A stretch of 23,394 nt of DNA from Candidatus Bathyarchaeota archaeon (GTDB lineage: Archaea > Thermoproteota > CALKCG01 > B24 > JAGTQN01): assembly GCA_018396395.1 (NCBI GenBank), contig JAGTQN010000015.1, forward strand, positions 1-23,394. The letters run 5' to 3'. The translations under genes and the position numbers were made by a program. The notes under the pieces are model-generated. The model ran no database searches, had not been told where the DNA came from, and saw nothing but the letters and a program-made list of their open reading frames with translations. Shown in pieces: positions 8,019 through 16,050 of the stretch. Positions within the stretch are counted from its first letter, which is position 1; each line of letters starts with the position of its first letter.

Positions 8019-8978
8019 ATGGGCAACATTGAGCGAATGCTAAACCCTGATACAGTAGCCTTAATCGGAGCTACGGAGCGAGAAGGCTCTGTAGGTCAGG
8101 CAATCATGAAGAACCTCCTCCTAGGGAGGGATCGAAGACGAATATACCCGATTAACCCAAAGAGGGAGGAGGTTATGGGAATCAAGTGCTATCCGAGGAT
8201 ATCGGAGGTCCCTGAGCATGTAGACCTAACTATAATCGCAACCCCTTCCAAGACCGTTCCAAGTATCGTTGATGAATGCGGAAGGGTGGGAGTTGATGGT
8301 TGCATCATCATCTCCGCAGGTTTCCGTGAGATAGGAGAAGAGGGATTAAAACTTGAGGAGGAGATTAAACAAATCCAAGCCAAATACGACATTCGAATAC
8401 TAGGACCGAACTGCCTAGGTTTCATACGACCTCACACAGGACTCAACGCCACGTTTCTGAGGGATCATCCGGAGCCTGGTTCCATTGCCTTCCTATCCCA
8501 AAGCGGAGCCCTTGGTTCAGCCATCTTGAACTGGGCTGTCAATGCCCATATAGGCTTTAGCTTCTTCGCCTCCTTAGGCTCCATGCTCGACGTGGATTAC
8601 GGTGACCTGATAGATTACTTAGGAGAAGATCCTGCTACTAGAAGCATTATCATATACATGGAAAACGTCGGCAATGCAAAGAAATTCATGAGCGCTGCAA
8701 AGGGTTTTGCGAGAACAAAACCTATCATCATCATAAAGGGAGGGAAGCATGCTACCGGCGCCGTCGCCGCCCAATCTCATACTGGTGCGATGGCTGGAGC
8801 CTTCGAAGTATATGACGCGGCCTTCAAAAGGGTAGGAGTCGTAAGGGTTGACGAAATCGCCGATTTATTCAACTGTGCCAGTGTCCTTGATTCGAGGCGC
8901 CTTCCTGCCGGTCCAAGGCTCGCAATTCATTACGAATGCAGGGGGGCCAGCAGTCATGGCAGCCGATTCCATCGCTGA
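8019..8978 (+). pseudogene. Fused ADP-forming acyl-CoA synthetase/GNAT protein: N-terminal (alpha) part, cut by a frameshift
   Basis: NDP-forming acyl-CoA synthetases convert acyl-CoA, ADP and phosphate to acid, CoA and ATP. This part has the CoA-binding Rossmann domain (NPDTVALIGATEREGSVG near the start), the succinyl-CoA-ligase-like domain (ILGPNCLGF, FLSQSGALG), and the QSHTGAMAG loop whose histidine is the phosphorylated residue in active enzymes. Similarity breaks at 8928: the frame reads LAI up to 8927, then one extra C shifts it, and the conserved ITNAGGP continues from 8929 in the next frame. Left unshifted, the frame runs to a stop at 8976-8978. The ATG at 8019 fits the family start (MGNIERMLNP) with GGGAGG 12 bases upstream; an in-frame ATG at 7869 would add 50 unrelated residues. 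It may be a decaying gene, a sequencing error, or (least likely) programmed frameshifting. Confidence 0.85.
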
Positions 8979-10692
8979 TCTAGGGTTGGAACTCGCCGTG
9001 CTTTCTGAGGAGACGAAAAAGGTCTTGGATGAGCAACTTCCCCCTTATTGGAGTCATGGAAACCCCATCGACATCCTTGGGGATGCTGATGTGAAAAGGT
9101 ATGAAATGGCTTTGAGGACATGCCTTTTTGATTCCAATGTGGACGCTGCCATAGTCCTCTATACGCCACAAGGCGCTGCCTCTCCGAAAGAGCTGGCGGA
9201 GATTATCGTAACGATGGCCACTGATAGGAGGAAGCCTATCCTTACGGTTTGGATGGGTGAGAGTGACGATATCAGAGAGGCGAGGGCGATTTTCTATAAG
9301 AACGATATTCCCACCTATCCAACACCTGAACAAGCAGTCAAGACATACGCTTACATGTATAAATACCAAAGGAATCTGGAGCTTCTCTATGAAACGCCTG
9401 CAGAGCTACCTGTTGATCTTTCGCCACCAAAGAACCACCTAAAACTTCTGATCAGGAAGGCTTTGAAGGATGGAAGGAGAATGCTGAGCCAGGATGAAAC
9501 TGACAGGTTCCTCGATGCGTACGGAATTCCTAGGGTTAGGGGTGCCCTAGCGAAGAATTTGGACGAGGCAATAATGATAGCATTCCAAATAGGATATCCC
9601 GTGGTTCTCAAGATATCCTCCCCAGATATCATTCATAAAACAGATGTGGATGGCATAGTTGTCGGAATCGATTCCAGCGATAAGCTTAAGGAGGAATTCG
9701 AAAGGCTCTTGGAAAATGTACGAAAGAAAAAACCTGAAGCGAAGATCGAGGGAGTTTACGTTCAAAAGATGCTCAAGAAAATCGATTACGAACTAATATT
9801 GGGGTCAAAGAAAGATAGGGACTTTGGAGCCATCATCCTCTTCGGTCTTGGAGGCATAGGAGTCGAGCTTTTCAGGGACTTTTCCATCGGGCTTCCCCCA
9901 CTTAATCAAATCTTGGCAAGGCGTGTCATGGAAGAGACGAGGATCTACAAGACCCTTTCTAAGGGCCTTAGGAATGGGCCTCCAGCGGACTTAAGATCCC
10001 TTGAGGAAATTATGGTACGATTCTCAAACATGATTGTGGACTTTCCAGAGATTTTGGAGATGGATATAAATCCCTTAGCCATTTCGGATGGAAAAGCCTT
10101 CGCCCTCGATACGAGGATCCTTCTTGATCCCAACGCCTCTGAATATTCGGAGCCCTACCCGCATCTAATGATCGTTCCTTACCCTACAAAGTATGTTACT
10201 CCATGGAGGCTCAAAGATGGAACGGAAGTCATTCTAAGACCTATAAAGCCCGAAGATGAGCCCATAGAGCTAGAGTTTATCAGGGGACTTTCAGAGGAAA
10301 CAAGCCGATTCAGGTTCTTCCAGATTATTAAGGATCTCCCCCATGAAGCCCTTGTAAGGTTCTGTAATATAGATTACGATAGGGAGATGGCTTTCATAGC
10401 AGAAACAAGAGAGGGTGATCGGAGGTTGGAGATCGGAGTTGGGCGTCTCATCATCGAACCTAACCGGAGAGGGGGAGAGTTTGCTGTTGTGGTGGCGGAC
10501 AAATACCAAAGAAAGGGCCTCGGAACAAAGCTAGTAGATATGCTCATCGGAGTGGCTCAGGAGAAGGGGCTAGAAAGCATCTTTGGCATTATCCTACCAG
10601 AGAACAAAGGCATGATACGCTTATGCGAGAAATAGGGCTTCCAATTAGAAAAGAAACCTGATGGAATTATTGCTGAACTCAAGCTGAAGTAG
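8929..10692 (+). pseudogene. Fused ADP-forming acyl-CoA synthetase/GNAT protein: C-terminal part, with in-frame TAG near the end
   Basis: Continues the same gene in the next frame. It completes the alpha region (ITNAGGPAVMAAD), then carries the ATP-grasp beta part (FLDAYGIPRVRGALA, VVLKISSPDIIHKTD, FGLGGIGVELF, EMDINPLAI), then a GNAT acetyltransferase domain from about 10185 (VTPWRLKDGTEVILRPIKPED, YQRKGLGTKLVD as acetyl-CoA loop). A similar synthetase-GNAT architecture occurs in Pat-type protein lysine acetyltransferases. Those have lost the catalytic histidine, while this protein keeps it in the first part. The frame meets TAG at 10633-10635, exactly where the family motif CEKLGF would have Leu (one base from TTG). 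It then runs on with a family-like tail, GFQLEKKPDGIIAELKLK, to TAG at 10690-10692. With the upstream frameshift, this makes two lesions in one otherwise well-kept gene. Confidence 0.85.
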
Positions 10693-10787
10693 CCTTCAAT
10701 GGAATCCTTCCCAGGACGAAAATGAAGTCCCTTAGCCCTTTCCTCCCCTCTAAAACTTTGGGAATCAACGGCGCTCTATTTCATTTT

Positions 10788-11420
10788 CTATTCTATTGTT
10801 GCATGTTTCGCCCTCATTTCTGCCTCAGATGTTTCCAGCCTTTTCATAAGTTCTACAACAACGGCGTCTAGGAAGATCATACAGGTGTCCTCGAAGATCG
10901 TTCCAAGGGGGGCGAGGGGTTCATGCTCTCCCAACAGCTGCCTTGAGAAATATTCATCCACCTCCCTGGGCTCCCTCCTCCTTCCACGAATGACGACGAT
11001 TTTCTCAGCCATTTTCCCTAAGGATGAATCGGGAAAGCTTGTGATTGCAAGAACCTTAGCATTGGCCTTTTTAGCTATGGCTGCAGCAGTAACAGGTATG
11101 GTTGTAGATCCGGATCCTGAAATGACGATGACAAGATCTCCCTTCCCCATGGCAGGAGTTATGGTTTCCCCTAGGACATAAACGTCGAAGCCGAGATGCA
11201 TGAGGCGCATGGCAAAGGCCCTTCCGACGAGCCCGCTCCTTCCAACCCCAACGATCAATACTTTGTTGCCTCTAGCCTTTGTTATTACGAGAGTATTCAA
11301 CATATCTTCGACTTGGGATGGATCTATGGCTTCAAGGGCACTTCTAATGCTATCAAGGATCTCTATTGATGACTCCTTTACGGAGTTCAAATCGACATCT
11401 ACTCCACAAAATTTTTTCAC
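10788..11420 (-). CDS. hxlB: 6-phospho-3-hexuloisomerase (SIS domain)
   Basis: The enzyme interconverts 3-hexulose 6-phosphate and fructose 6-phosphate. In archaea lacking the oxidative pentose phosphate pathway it works with 3-hexulose-6-phosphate synthase in reverse to make ribulose 5-phosphate (and formaldehyde). The 210 residues form one SIS domain: NKVLIVGVGRSGLVGRAFAMR (about 53-73), GDLVIVISGSGSTT with the sugar-phosphate-binding Ser/Thr loop, and the C-terminal PLGTIFEDTCMIFLDAVV helix typical of this family. The synthase partner is not in the window. The GTG start gives MKKFCGVDVD, a somewhat long N-terminus. It lies about 200 bases after the PadR gene on the same strand and ends 95 bases from the converging acyl-CoA synthetase gene. 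Confidence 0.92.
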   Translation of the reverse strand: MKKFCGVDVDLNSVKESSIEILDSIRSALEAIDPSQVEDMLNTLVITKARGNKVLIVGVGRSGLVGRAFAMRLMHLGFDVYVLGETITPAMGKGDLVIVISGSGSTTIPVTAAAIAKKANAKVLAITSFPDSSLGKMAEKIVVIRGRRREPREVDEYFSRQLLGEHEPLAPLGTIFEDTCMIFLDAVVVELMKRLETSEAEMRAKHATIE

Positions 11421-11627
11421 TAATCAGGGTTTAAAAACCTTCTTTGTAGAAAATGGAAAGAGAGCTTCGATAGTTAAAGTTTCACGAACCGTGCATTACT
11501 CTTCCTTTATCTTGACGATCTAAATGCCTAATATTCGCTCTTATTATGGGAAGATTGAGGCATGGAAAAAGGATCTATTAGGATAGTAACCAAAAATTTC
11601 TTACAAAAATCCCCTTCTTAAGGCCTC

Positions 11628-11945
11628 CTATGAAAGTTTTCTTAGTATATTTTCAATAAACGCCCTTCCCTGCTTGAAGGCTTCCAAGCCCTTTGGGGTA
11701 ATCTCGTAGTACCTTCGTTCTGGCCTTCCTGAAACTTCCATGCCATTACCTTTTTTCACAAGTCCTTCCTTGGCCATCCTGTAAAGGACAAAATAGACGG
11801 TGATGGTTGCTGGAGAGAAGCCAAACCTTTGCTTTAGGGACTTTTTCACTTCATAGGCATACATAGGCTTCTCTGAGAGCATTTTAAGGATATATATCCA
11901 AAGGTTTTCTATCGTGAGCTTTCTAGTAAGTCTAGTAAAGGCCAA
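11628..11945 (-). CDS. PadR-family transcriptional regulator
   Basis: A 105-residue DNA-binding protein made of a winged helix-turn-helix of the PadR type: IYILKMLSEKPMYAYEVKKSL (helices 1-2), FGFSPATITVYFVLYRMAKEGL (recognition helix region), and the wing with GRPERRYYEITPKGLEAF. It lacks a long C-terminal dimerisation helix, as in the short PadR-s2 type. Effector and target are unknown. The TTG start is preceded by a strong AGGAG/GAGGT purine stretch. It follows the eS26 gene by 46 bases and may be co-transcribed with it; the downstream hexuloisomerase gene is a possible but unproven target. Confidence 0.9.
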   Translation of the reverse strand: MAFTRLTRKLTIENLWIYILKMLSEKPMYAYEVKKSLKQRFGFSPATITVYFVLYRMAKEGLVKKGNGMEVSGRPERRYYEITPKGLEAFKQGRAFIENILRKLS

Positions 11946-11991
11946 GGGACCTCTCTCCTAGTTTCATCGCCATACCAGCAAAAATCGAAGC

Positions 11992-12276
11992 CTAATAACG
12001 TCTCGATAATTTTCGCTCATCTTTAGAGCGAACCTTTACAATCCTATGGAAAATGGCACAGGATATGCAGTAATTCCTCACGATCTTTTGGCTCCCGATG
12101 TATGCTCCTTGGGCCCTTAATTCCTTCGCTAGCTGGGGATCTAAGAGTGAAACATTTGTAGTAACCCTTTTTACCTTATCCCTTGGAACAAGGGCTCCAC
12201 AGGCGCTGCATTGGACGAGTTCACTCCTTCCCTTTCCGCCCCCTCCCCTTCCTCCAGATTTACGCTTCTTAGGCAT
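11992..12276 (-). CDS. rps26e: 30S ribosomal protein eS26
   Basis: A small-subunit ribosomal protein shared by eukaryotes and some archaea, located near the mRNA exit/3' end of 16S rRNA. The 94 residues have the basic, glycine-rich N-terminus MPKKRKSGGRGGGGKGR, the C4 zinc site Cys23-x2-Cys26 and Cys70-x2-Cys73, and the family core VPRDKAxR-like segment (VPRDKVKRVT) and NYCISCAIFHRIVKVRS. The ATG at 12276 is chosen because GAGGATC precedes it and family members begin MPKKR; an in-frame start at 12306 would add ten unrelated residues. The protein is generally absent from Euryarchaeota, so it helps place the organism. It is the first gene of the eS26-padR run. Confidence 0.96.
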   Translation of the reverse strand: MPKKRKSGGRGGGGKGRSELVQCSACGALVPRDKVKRVTTNVSLLDPQLAKELRAQGAYIGSQKIVRNYCISCAIFHRIVKVRSKDERKLSRRY

Positions 12277-12370
12277 TTGGATCCTCGCTCGGTCTAAGAA
12301 TAACATACAAGAGTAAAAAGGTTGCGGAGCGAATATTAGTTTTAGTTAGTGACTGAAAAGATCTGCCCAT

Positions 12371-12385
12371 GCTATAATTTTTATC
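12371..12385 (+). promoter_or_regulatory. Probable TATA box of the PfkB-family kinase gene
   Basis: CTATAATTTTTAT at about 12372-12384 predicts a transcript start near 12403, about 20 bases before the ATG at 12424. The sequence between the eS26 and kinase start codons is only about 150 bases and must hold both divergent promoters. Inference from motif and spacing. Confidence 0.4.
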
Positions 12386-12423
12386 TTTCAATATGGTTTT
12401 TCAGAGCAAAGGTCCTTTGAGAA

Positions 12424-13332
12424 ATGCCAAGCCTTGTCGTCGTTGGACATATAGCCCTCGACTTTATACGAATAACAAACCTACCATCTAAGCGGACGGT
12501 TGGGGGCACTCCCACCTATGCTGGACTTGCAGCTCGGAGGATGGGCTGTTCGGTGAGGGTAATATCAAAGGTGGGAGAAGATTTTCCTGACGAGTATGTC
12601 CTTTGGCTTTCTAGGAAGGGTCTTGATCTTTCCAGCCTTGTAAGAGTGAAGGGAGCCAAAACGACAAGTTTCGAGCTTTCTTATGAGAATGGGAATCGAA
12701 ACTTGAGGCTTTTGGGGCTATGCGAGCCGATAAGACCAAAAGACATTCCAAAGGATCTAAAGGCGGATGCGATTCATCTCGGACCTATAGCCCAAGAGAT
12801 TCCTGATGAGACCTTAAGGCTTCTTTCGAATCTAGCACCATGCCTTTCATTGGATCCTCAGGGTTACCTTCGATGCTTCGATGAAAGGGGAGTTGTGAGG
12901 GAAGCCCTATGCTTCGACCAAGAGCTATTGAAACATGTGAAGATACTAAAGGCTTCGAGCAGGGAGGCCTTCCTAATTACTGGCTTTAAGGATCCTTTAA
13001 AGGCTTGTCTAGCCCTATGGGATATGGGACCTAAAACCGTCATTGTGACAGGAGGTGCTAAAGGAACCATAGTCCTTGAGGAGACCAAGGAAGCATATAT
13101 GGTCCCATCTTGGCCCTCTAAAGTTGTAGACCCAACAGGGGCTGGAGATGCCTTCATAGGAGCCTTTTTAGCAGAATACATCTCTGGCAAAGATGTCCGA
13201 TGGTGCGCTTGCGTAGGAGCCTCCATGGCAAGTTTTGTTATCGAAGGATATGGACCATCCATGTTTGGCTCGAAGGCCGAGGTTTACGATCGGGCTGAAC
13301 GGCTCTTGAAAGGTGTTAAAAAAGTCGGATAA
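12424..13332 (+). CDS. PfkB/ribokinase-family carbohydrate (or nucleoside) kinase
   Basis: An ATP-dependent kinase that phosphorylates a sugar or nucleoside hydroxyl. The 302 residues show the N-terminal family signature VGGTPTYAGLAARRMG (26-41) and the C-terminal signature DPTGAGDAFIGAFLAEY, with the anion-hole loop GAGD and catalytic base Asp242. VTGGAKGTIVL lies in the ATP-binding part. The N-terminal half, including LRLLGLCEPIR, does not match a specific substrate class that I can name; archaeal members include ribokinase, nucleoside kinase and KDG kinase. It is transcribed alone, divergently from eS26, from a start codon preceded by GAGAA. Family sure, substrate unknown. Confidence 0.93.
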   Translation: MPSLVVVGHIALDFIRITNLPSKRTVGGTPTYAGLAARRMGCSVRVISKVGEDFPDEYVLWLSRKGLDLSSLVRVKGAKTTSFELSYENGNRNLRLLGLCEPIRPKDIPKDLKADAIHLGPIAQEIPDETLRLLSNLAPCLSLDPQGYLRCFDERGVVREALCFDQELLKHVKILKASSREAFLITGFKDPLKACLALWDMGPKTVIVTGGAKGTIVLEETKEAYMVPSWPSKVVDPTGAGDAFIGAFLAEYISGKDVRWCACVGASMASFVIEGYGPSMFGSKAEVYDRAERLLKGVKKVG

Positions 13333-14110
13333 GCTTGAAAGCTTAAAAATGATGGAAGATTAAAACTTGAAAAGGCTTTAAAATGGCGATTCTATGAAAC
13401 TCCATCGCAGTTTTGGATAACAGTCTAAACGGTAGTGCTAAAGACATTGGAATGTTTTGATGGAGATATCGGATCTAAGGGTGGGGAAGATCCGCTATCA
13501 AAATCAACATTAAACATGGTTTGCTGACAAAGATGCTTAGGCTAAATCCCCTTTTGGTTTTTAGTGGCACTCCAATCCTTTTCAGCGTTTGGAGGATTCA
13601 AGGGCTTAGAAATAGAAATTGAATTGATAAGAAATTTTGATGGCCAACCCTATGCATATGTGGTGGACATCAGCTCATAGGCATAGATTTGGGCATGAGA
13701 TAATAGTCATTTCGGAAGGAGGATCTTCGAGTTTTTTATCGAAAGGAGATTTTTAGGGCAACCTCATTTTTAAAGACCTTCCGGAGATTAAAGATGTTTA
13801 CGAATTCTTTAAAGAAAAGGTTGAGAAGATTCCAGAGGGCCTTCAGCCCCTAGTTCGATCAGAAAAGATCGAAGTTGAGGGGTTTTTAGACACCTCATAA
13901 GCCCCTATACGGCTTTCAATTTAATCCTCATCCAGAATGCCACGACGAAGAGCATCCCCATGAAGGAGTACCCTTGAAAATTTCCAGAAATAGCAAAAGA
14001 TTTTAAGTTTTCCTACCTTTCTTAAGACAAAGAGCAAGAAGATGGGATTAGGATTAGAAGAAACATGTATAAGATGGCCTGGTCTCATAATCCTGAAGGG
14101 ATGATGGACG
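13333..14110. other. About 780 bases without an intact gene
   Basis: Between the converging kinase and prolyl-tRNA synthetase genes. AAGCTTGAAAGCTT directly after the kinase stop (13332-13345) can fold as a small hairpin. The middle holds a possible broken small ORF (13640-13900), listed separately. The rest is AT-rich, with no motif, repeat or tRNA-like structure that I can recognise. Confidence 0.5.
13640..13900 (+). pseudogene. Possible small broken ORF, unidentified
   Basis: From the ATG at 13640 the frame reads MANPMHMWWTSAHRHRFGHE and on to GDF, meets TAG at 13754-13756, then stays open for 47 more codons to TAA at 13898-13900. That second part (GNLIFKDLPEIKDVYEFF and beyond) has the charged, amphipathic look of real protein. 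I do not recognise the family and see no clear ribosome-binding site. It may be a remnant of a larger gene or chance. Neighbouring frames are stop-rich. Confidence 0.25.
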
Positions 14111-15586
14111 TTAGTATGCCATGGCTATGTATGCGAAAATGCCGGCCCTTCGGCCGCAAACGATACACTTTGCATCTGGATCGGGTTTTTCATCAACACC
14201 AAATCTAACTCCTCTCACTTCGGCACCAGTGGCTTCTCGAATTCTCTGGGCACAGGGTTCGCCATCCATTTCGATGGAACAGAAGGGGGCCTTGAATATG
14301 CCAAAGTGCTCTTCCATGGCGTCCCTCAGCTCCTCGAAGCTTTTTACCTCCTTTAAGCTTTGCTGAAGCCACTTTTCGGCCCTTTCCCTAAGGTTTTCGA
14401 GGATCGCTTCCCCCTCTTTTTTGATCTCAGCCTCGAGCTGTTGGATAGGCACCTGGCGCCTCGTCCTCGTATCCCTACGGAAAAGGGTGACATATCCTCC
14501 CTTCACTTCAATGGGTCCGATTTCTATTCTTAATGGTACCCCTCGCATTTCCCAGTAGTAATATTTGGCTCCTGGAGTTTTTTCACTCATATCCAATTCG
14601 ACCCTAAAGCCATTTTCTTTGAGCCTTGTGGCGACTGCGTGGCATTGGGATTTTACATCCTTGCTTGTTTCCTCACTCGTCGCAGTGATCGGAATGATGA
14701 CGATTTGTACTGGTGCGACAGAGAATGGAAAGATAAGACCGTTATTGTCTCCATGGATAGATATAAGAGCCGCCATGATTCGCCAAATGCCAGGTCCATA
14801 GCATGTTTGATGAACGTACTTACGCTTCCCTTCCCTGTCTAGAAACTGGATGCCAAAGGCCTTTGCGAAGTTCTCTCCAAGGTAATGGGTTGAGGCGATC
14901 TGGTTCAGGTTGCCATCGGGCATAAGGCAGTCTGCGGCATAGGTGTGGATGGCTCCCTTAAACTTATCCCATTGGGGTCTTTGAAAGAAGATGAAGGGTA
15001 TCCCTAGCTTTTTATGAAGGACCTCCTCGGTGATTTCCATATCCTCTTCAACCTGCTTCATAGCTTCCTCTTGACTCGAAAAGGCATCATGGGCCTCTAT
15101 CCAAAGGAATTCCCTTCCTCTGAGGAGGGGCTTCGTTGCCTTCGTCTCGTATCTAAAGACTGTGCAGGACTGGTAAAGCTTTAAAGGCAAATCGGAAAAG
15201 CTCCGAATCCATAGGGCATACATTTGGTAAAAAGCCGTTTCTGATGTAGGTCTCAAAGCTAGCCTCTTCTCAAGTCTCCTATCGGCTGCATGGGTAATCC
15301 AGAAGACCTCCGCCTTAAAGCCCTCCAAGTGCTCCTCTTCCCTTCGAAGGTTCTCCTCCGGTATCACTGTAGGGAAAAGGACGGGCTTATGCCCACGACG
15401 CTCGAGGGCATCCTCATACATGCGGTAGATTTCTTTGAAGGCTATCATGGACCATGGCTTATGGACGATGAAACCCTTCACATTATATCGATCGTCTATA
15501 AGGTCTGCCTCTCTGATAATGCGATTGTACCATTCTGAGAATTTCTTCTCCTTTGGCACGTTGAAGGTTACCTTTTCCTTCAACAT
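14111..15586 (-). CDS. proS: Prolyl-tRNA synthetase, archaeal/eukaryal type
   Basis: Charges tRNA(Pro) with proline. A class II synthetase of 491 residues without the bacterial editing insert: motif 1 around 43-77 (MIAFKEIYRMYEDALERRG, P of FPTVIP), the RPTSET loop (112-117), motif 2 TVFRYETKATKPLLRGREF (142-160), and motif 3 GPGIWRIMAALISIHGDNN (264-282). The anticodon-binding domain follows, then the C-terminal zinc domain with Cys436, Cys445, Cys474, Cys477 and the family's terminal tyrosine in YIAMAY. Motif 3 has Ile-Trp-Arg-Ile-Met where many relatives have Ser-Trp-Arg-Ala. The ATG start has GAGGGT six bases upstream. It is transcribed alone. A palindrome in its predicted leader is listed separately. 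Confidence 0.97.
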   Translation of the reverse strand: MLKEKVTFNVPKEKKFSEWYNRIIREADLIDDRYNVKGFIVHKPWSMIAFKEIYRMYEDALERRGHKPVLFPTVIPEENLRREEEHLEGFKAEVFWITHAADRRLEKRLALRPTSETAFYQMYALWIRSFSDLPLKLYQSCTVFRYETKATKPLLRGREFLWIEAHDAFSSQEEAMKQVEEDMEITEEVLHKKLGIPFIFFQRPQWDKFKGAIHTYAADCLMPDGNLNQIASTHYLGENFAKAFGIQFLDREGKRKYVHQTCYGPGIWRIMAALISIHGDNNGLIFPFSVAPVQIVIIPITATSEETSKDVKSQCHAVATRLKENGFRVELDMSEKTPGAKYYYWEMRGVPLRIEIGPIEVKGGYVTLFRRDTRTRRQVPIQQLEAEIKKEGEAILENLRERAEKWLQQSLKEVKSFEELRDAMEEHFGIFKAPFCSIEMDGEPCAQRIREATGAEVRGVRFGVDEKPDPDAKCIVCGRRAGIFAYIAMAY

Positions 15587-15609
15587 CGATCTACCCTCTT
15601 CGTTAAAGG

Positions 15610-15623
15610 ACCCTAGCTAGGGT
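15610..15623. promoter_or_regulatory. 14-base perfect palindrome in the predicted proS leader
   Basis: ACCCTAGCTAGGGT at 15610-15623 is a perfect inverted repeat. It lies between a TATA-like element on the minus strand (GTTTTTATAG, 15641-15650) and the proS ATG at 15586, so the predicted transcript start near 15619 falls within it. That is a typical place for an operator bound by a dimeric repressor. No regulator is identified. Confidence 0.4.
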
Positions 15624-15640
15624 TTTTGAATCTTATGGCT

Positions 15641-15650
15641 CTATAAAAAC
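15641..15650 (-). promoter_or_regulatory. Probable TATA box of proS
   Basis: GTTTTTATAG read on the minus strand would place the transcript start about 26 bases on, near 15619, giving a leader of about 33 bases that contains the GAGGGT ribosome-binding site. Inference from motif and spacing. Confidence 0.4.
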
Positions 15651-15956
15651 CTCTTTAGGTATGGAGTTCCTATGGCGGATCCAATAGTGGCTTCATACTT
15701 TATTTCAAGCTTTAACTTGAGTCTCATCAATCTCTATGTCTATCCTAGTTTTTGATTGTTCAAGGACTATAATGATTGTATGTTTTTGCACATTTTTTAT
15801 TTCACTCTCGATCAGAAAATTTGTTAATGAATAGGCTTAACTATATAAGCATGAGCCTTTCAAGGCCTTTCACATGCCTTCTTCTTATCTTTATTAAATT
15901 ATCGAAAGTTAAGAGACCATATCCATACTTGGAATTTCAATCGCAGAAATTCCCAT

Positions 15957-15983
15957 TAAATAGAAAATAAAATCCAAAAATTG
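15957..15983 (-). terminator. T-rich tract after the creatininase-family gene
   Basis: Read on the minus strand this is CAATTTTTGGATTTTATTTT and more T-rich sequence, about 70 bases past the stop codon at 16051. Archaeal RNA polymerase commonly terminates at such T tracts. No strong hairpin is needed or seen. Confidence 0.35.
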
Positions 15984-16050
15984 TATCGATAGAAACTTTC
16001 TCAGGCTTCCAAGGAAATGGCTTGAACAATTTTGCAATTATAATGGAAAC

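Larger units (their letters stand above)
15587..16050. other. AT-rich intergenic region between proS and the creatininase-family gene
   Basis: No gene is supported; the open frames here are short and made of low-complexity AT-rich codons. It holds the presumed promoter and palindrome of proS at its left end and T-rich minus-strand tracts (15957-15983) that could end the creatininase-family transcript at its right end. Confidence 0.5.

Noticed and set aside
12277..12306. Longer start of eS26 (MLFLDRARIQ)
   Set aside because: The family starts at MPKKR, and the ATG at 12276 has its own GAGGATC site.
10633..13756. In-frame TAG codons at 10633 and 13754 as pyrrolysine sites
   Set aside because: TAG ends about nine of the seventeen readable genes in the window, the residue expected at 10633 is an ordinary Leu, and no pyl gene is present here.
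15776..15970. 64-codon plus-strand frame in the AT-rich spacer after proS
   Set aside because: Low-complexity codons, no start signal and no recognisable motif.
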